From Planctomycetota bacterium (GTDB lineage Bacteria; Planctomycetota; UBA11346): a stretch of 15,549 nt of DNA. Below are positions 13,631 to 15,549 of the stretch, piece after piece; position 1 is the first letter of the stretch; every line of letters begins with the position of its first letter. The notes under the pieces were generated by a model that saw nothing but the letters and a program-made list of their open reading frames with translations, made no database searches and was not told where the DNA came from. Made by a program: the position numbers and the translations under genes. The stretch lies in the NCBI GenBank assembly GCA_947440715.1, contig CANETI010000013.1:1-15549 (forward strand). The letters run 5' to 3'.

Positions 13631-15549
13631 TTACGGAGCAAATACCTGAAATTGCACTGAGCTCCCACCATTTTGATCACTGCCACCGTTATCGATCCCA
13701 GCTTTTGCTTTGAAGCGAGTAAAACCCTTGCCAGCGATATCATATATAATAACTGAATTGGCATGTACGCCGATGCCCTGCACCGACTTGCCGCCGACTT
13801 TCAATTCGCTGTCGCCAACACTACGCCCAACCCGAGCTTGGCCCCAGCCACTGGTTGCCGTTAACCATTTTATGTCGGTCAGTTTTTGTTCGCCATTCGG
13901 GCCAACGAGTACCGGATCAACCCAATCTGCCCAATCTGCTGCATAGCCGTTGCCGCCATCATTCACGACTAGGTGAAGTTGCTTTGCGTCAGTAATATCG
14001 ACATCAATTGTGATCATCCCCTCGGTAACTACGGGACTCGAAAATTTTGCTTTCTTGGGATCCATTTGCGATGTGGCGCCATCGCCCGGCGTGCCGTCGG
14101 GATTAACCCGGCTACGCAACATGCCATTTAGTTCGATGTCCGTGGGATCACTGTGAATGCCTGTCTCTGGCACTTCGGCCTTGGTCAACCACACCATCGC
14201 ATTGAGCACCACTTTACGTTGATTCGCATCGGCCCAATTTTTGTGATAATGACCGCCAGTGAAGCCAAAACCACGATTCGCACCAGGATTATTTACCACC
14301 CACATCATCGTTTCTGCGCGTCCTTTTTCCGCCTGAATATGTGGGTAAGGCCCCTTCGGATAAACATACGGCCCATCGCGCACGGCGTCCGACGGCACCG
14401 CTTTTAATATCGGCACAATTCCGGACTGATCATCGCGAAAGCGCATATTAAAATACCACTCATCTTTGTTGCTAAATGGCTGTACACCACGCGCGACCGG
14501 ATGATTCGGAAATTGTTTATAGTCTGGTTCCCACATCGGATTGCAGGAAAATTCATGCTGATAATGGCCGCCGATCCATTCAATAAATTCAGGACCACCT
14601 TTATCTTTCAACACCTCGACGCCGTAGTGACAAAACCCTAAACCAACGCCACGCTTGGCTAAGGCAGCAATAATTTCTTTATGATCGCCTTGCACGGCGG
14701 GGTGACCTTTACCGCCATCGCAATAAATGACCACTGCATCGGCGTTATCAAAAGCACTGGGATCCTGTTGTGGCCAGCCATTGTAATAATGAGCAGCTAC
14801 AACTGTGGGGACTTTATCCAAACAACGGCGTAAACAGTAGACTCCCGCTTCAAATTCGTGCATGCCCTGGGCGTGACTGTTTTTGCCCGCAATTAAAACG
14901 ATTTTTTTACGGCCATCACTTAACGGCAAACGCTTAAGTTGAATATCTTTGAAAAACACCTGCATCGGCGGACCCGCATGTAGTTGTAATGCCAGCAATC
15001 CGGCCATGGCTCGTTTATCAAGGTGATGATCGATCACGTCTGCCGTCAACGTATCGTTGATATATTGCTGCAGATGATTTCCGCGCGCAACAATGCGATA
15101 CGTATTCCAGTCTTCTTTTTTAATCATGGCTTGAATAGCAGCCGGTTCGCCAACGGCGCCAGTGACCTCGACTTTGCCCTCTGCCGTAATCGTAGTTTTT
15201 TGTCCGCGCTTGGCTAAAACGCCACGGCCTTTTTCTTCGTAATTAGTGCCGCCCCAGCCATCACCTGCTTCAAAGTCTGCTTGGTAACCAGCGATGACCC
15301 ATTTACCAAGATCGCGCGAGCGATATTGAATACCGGAATTACCGCCGATAATTTTGAACGATACGAATAATTCGAAATCGTCTAATTCACCACCACGCCA
15401 AATACAAAACGTGTTGCCCTTGGTCGGTTTTTCTGCCGTCGTTTGACCAACAATACAGCCGTCTTCAACACGCCAAAATTCGGGATTAGCGTCCCAGCCC
15501 GTCAAATCTTTGCCATTAAAGAGGGAATGAGCTGGCGCTGCCTCTTGGC
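13631..15549 (-). CDS. DUF1080 + ThuA-like + NPCBM domain protein (5' end beyond window)
   Basis: The frame is open from the TAA at 13631 to the window edge, so the N-terminus is missing; residues before the conserved LFNGKDLTGW (such as QEAAPAHS) suggest a preceding signal peptide off the edge. Counting Leu of LTGW as 1: DUF1080 (3-keto-disaccharide hydrolase-type, concanavalin-like fold) at about 1-195, with WRVEDGCIVGQTT, SGIQYRSRD and GYQADFEAGDGWGG; a ThuA-like (glutamine amidotransferase-fold) domain at about 199-445, with KIVLIAGKNSHAQGMHEFEA, GVGLGFCHYGVEVL and FGFTGGHYHKNWA; an NPCBM/NEW2-like carbohydrate-binding domain at about 496-624, with GIGVHANSVIIYDI and the closing DNGGSDQ. 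The family setting suggests exported handling of oxidised or complex sugars; the substrate is unknown. It is separate from the translation cluster by 424 bases. Confidence 0.88.
   Translation of the reverse strand, partial: QEAAPAHSLFNGKDLTGWDANPEFWRVEDGCIVGQTTAEKPTKGNTFCIWRGGELDDFELFVSFKIIGGNSGIQYRSRDLGKWVIAGYQADFEAGDGWGGTNYEEKGRGVLAKRGQKTTITAEGKVEVTGAVGEPAAIQAMIKKEDWNTYRIVARGNHLQQYINDTLTADVIDHHLDKRAMAGLLALQLHAGPPMQVFFKDIQLKRLPLSDGRKKIVLIAGKNSHAQGMHEFEAGVYCLRRCLDKVPTVVAAHYYNGWPQQDPSAFDNADAVVIYCDGGKGHPAVQGDHKEIIAALAKRGVGLGFCHYGVEVLKDKGGPEFIEWIGGHYQHEFSCNPMWEPDYKQFPNHPVARGVQPFSNKDEWYFNMRFRDDQSGIVPILKAVPSDAVRDGPYVYPKGPYPHIQAEKGRAETMMWVVNNPGANRGFGFTGGHYHKNWADANQRKVVLNAMVWLTKAEVPETGIHSDPTDIELNGMLRSRVNPDGTPGDGATSQMDPKKAKFSSPVVTEGMITIDVDITDAKQLHLVVNDGGNGYAADWADWVDPVLVGPNGEQKLTDIKWLTATSGWGQARVGRSVGDSELKVGGKSVQGIGVHANSVIIYDIAGKGFTRFKAKAGIDNGGSDQNGGSSVQFQVFAP

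Overview
The window carries the classic bacterial tuf-secE-nusG-rplKAJL-rpoBC block, all on the minus strand. Transcription runs from high to low coordinates: tRNA-Thr(UGU), tRNA-Tyr, tRNA-Gly, tRNA-Thr(GGU), tuf, rpmG, tRNA-Trp, secE, nusG, rplK, rplA, rplJ, rplL, rpoB, rpoC. RpoC runs off the low-coordinate edge. Upstream of the cluster (highest coordinates) lies an unrelated minus-strand gene for a DUF1080 + ThuA-like + NPCBM protein whose N-terminus runs off the high-coordinate edge. No plus-strand gene is credible.

Organism: probably Planctomycetota, or at least a PVC-superphylum bacterium. The EF-Tu switch I region reads GGTVRDSNKTVTI instead of the usual RGITI, a form I recall from planctomycete EF-Tu. 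RpoC has an insertion in the trigger loop. The DUF1080/ThuA/NPCBM architecture is typical of planctomycetes and verrucomicrobia. Base composition is about half G+C. This is inference from remembered family features, not from a search.

Layout: 13631-15549 carbohydrate-related multidomain protein (5' partial); 13207-13630 spacer with a candidate promoter for the tRNA cluster, small dyads and an 18-bp direct repeat; 12740-13206 four tRNAs; 11452-12660 tuf; 11107-11268 rpmG; 10946-11021 tRNA-Trp; 9957-10924 secE-nusG, overlapping by one base; 8084-9838 rplK-rplA-rplJ; 7618-8013 rplL; 3491-7327 rpoB; 1-3405 rpoC (3' partial). The products act together in the gene-expression core: aminoacyl-tRNA delivery (EF-Tu and tRNAs), ribosome stalk and L1/L11 arm, Sec translocation, and RNA polymerase with its NusG factor.

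The genes themselves are ordinary. The unusual material is in the spacers: several hold different short tandem repeats (15-bp units after rplK, TGAAAC units and GTGAG units between tRNAs, heptamers folded into a 28-bp inverted repeat before tRNA-Trp), and others hold stem-loops (tuf-rpmG, nusG-rplK, rplJ-rplL, rplL-rpoB, rpoB-rpoC). rplA and rplJ are separated by a single base, so there is no room for an E. coli-style L10 leader between them. I see no clear new defence, mobile or biosynthetic system in this window.
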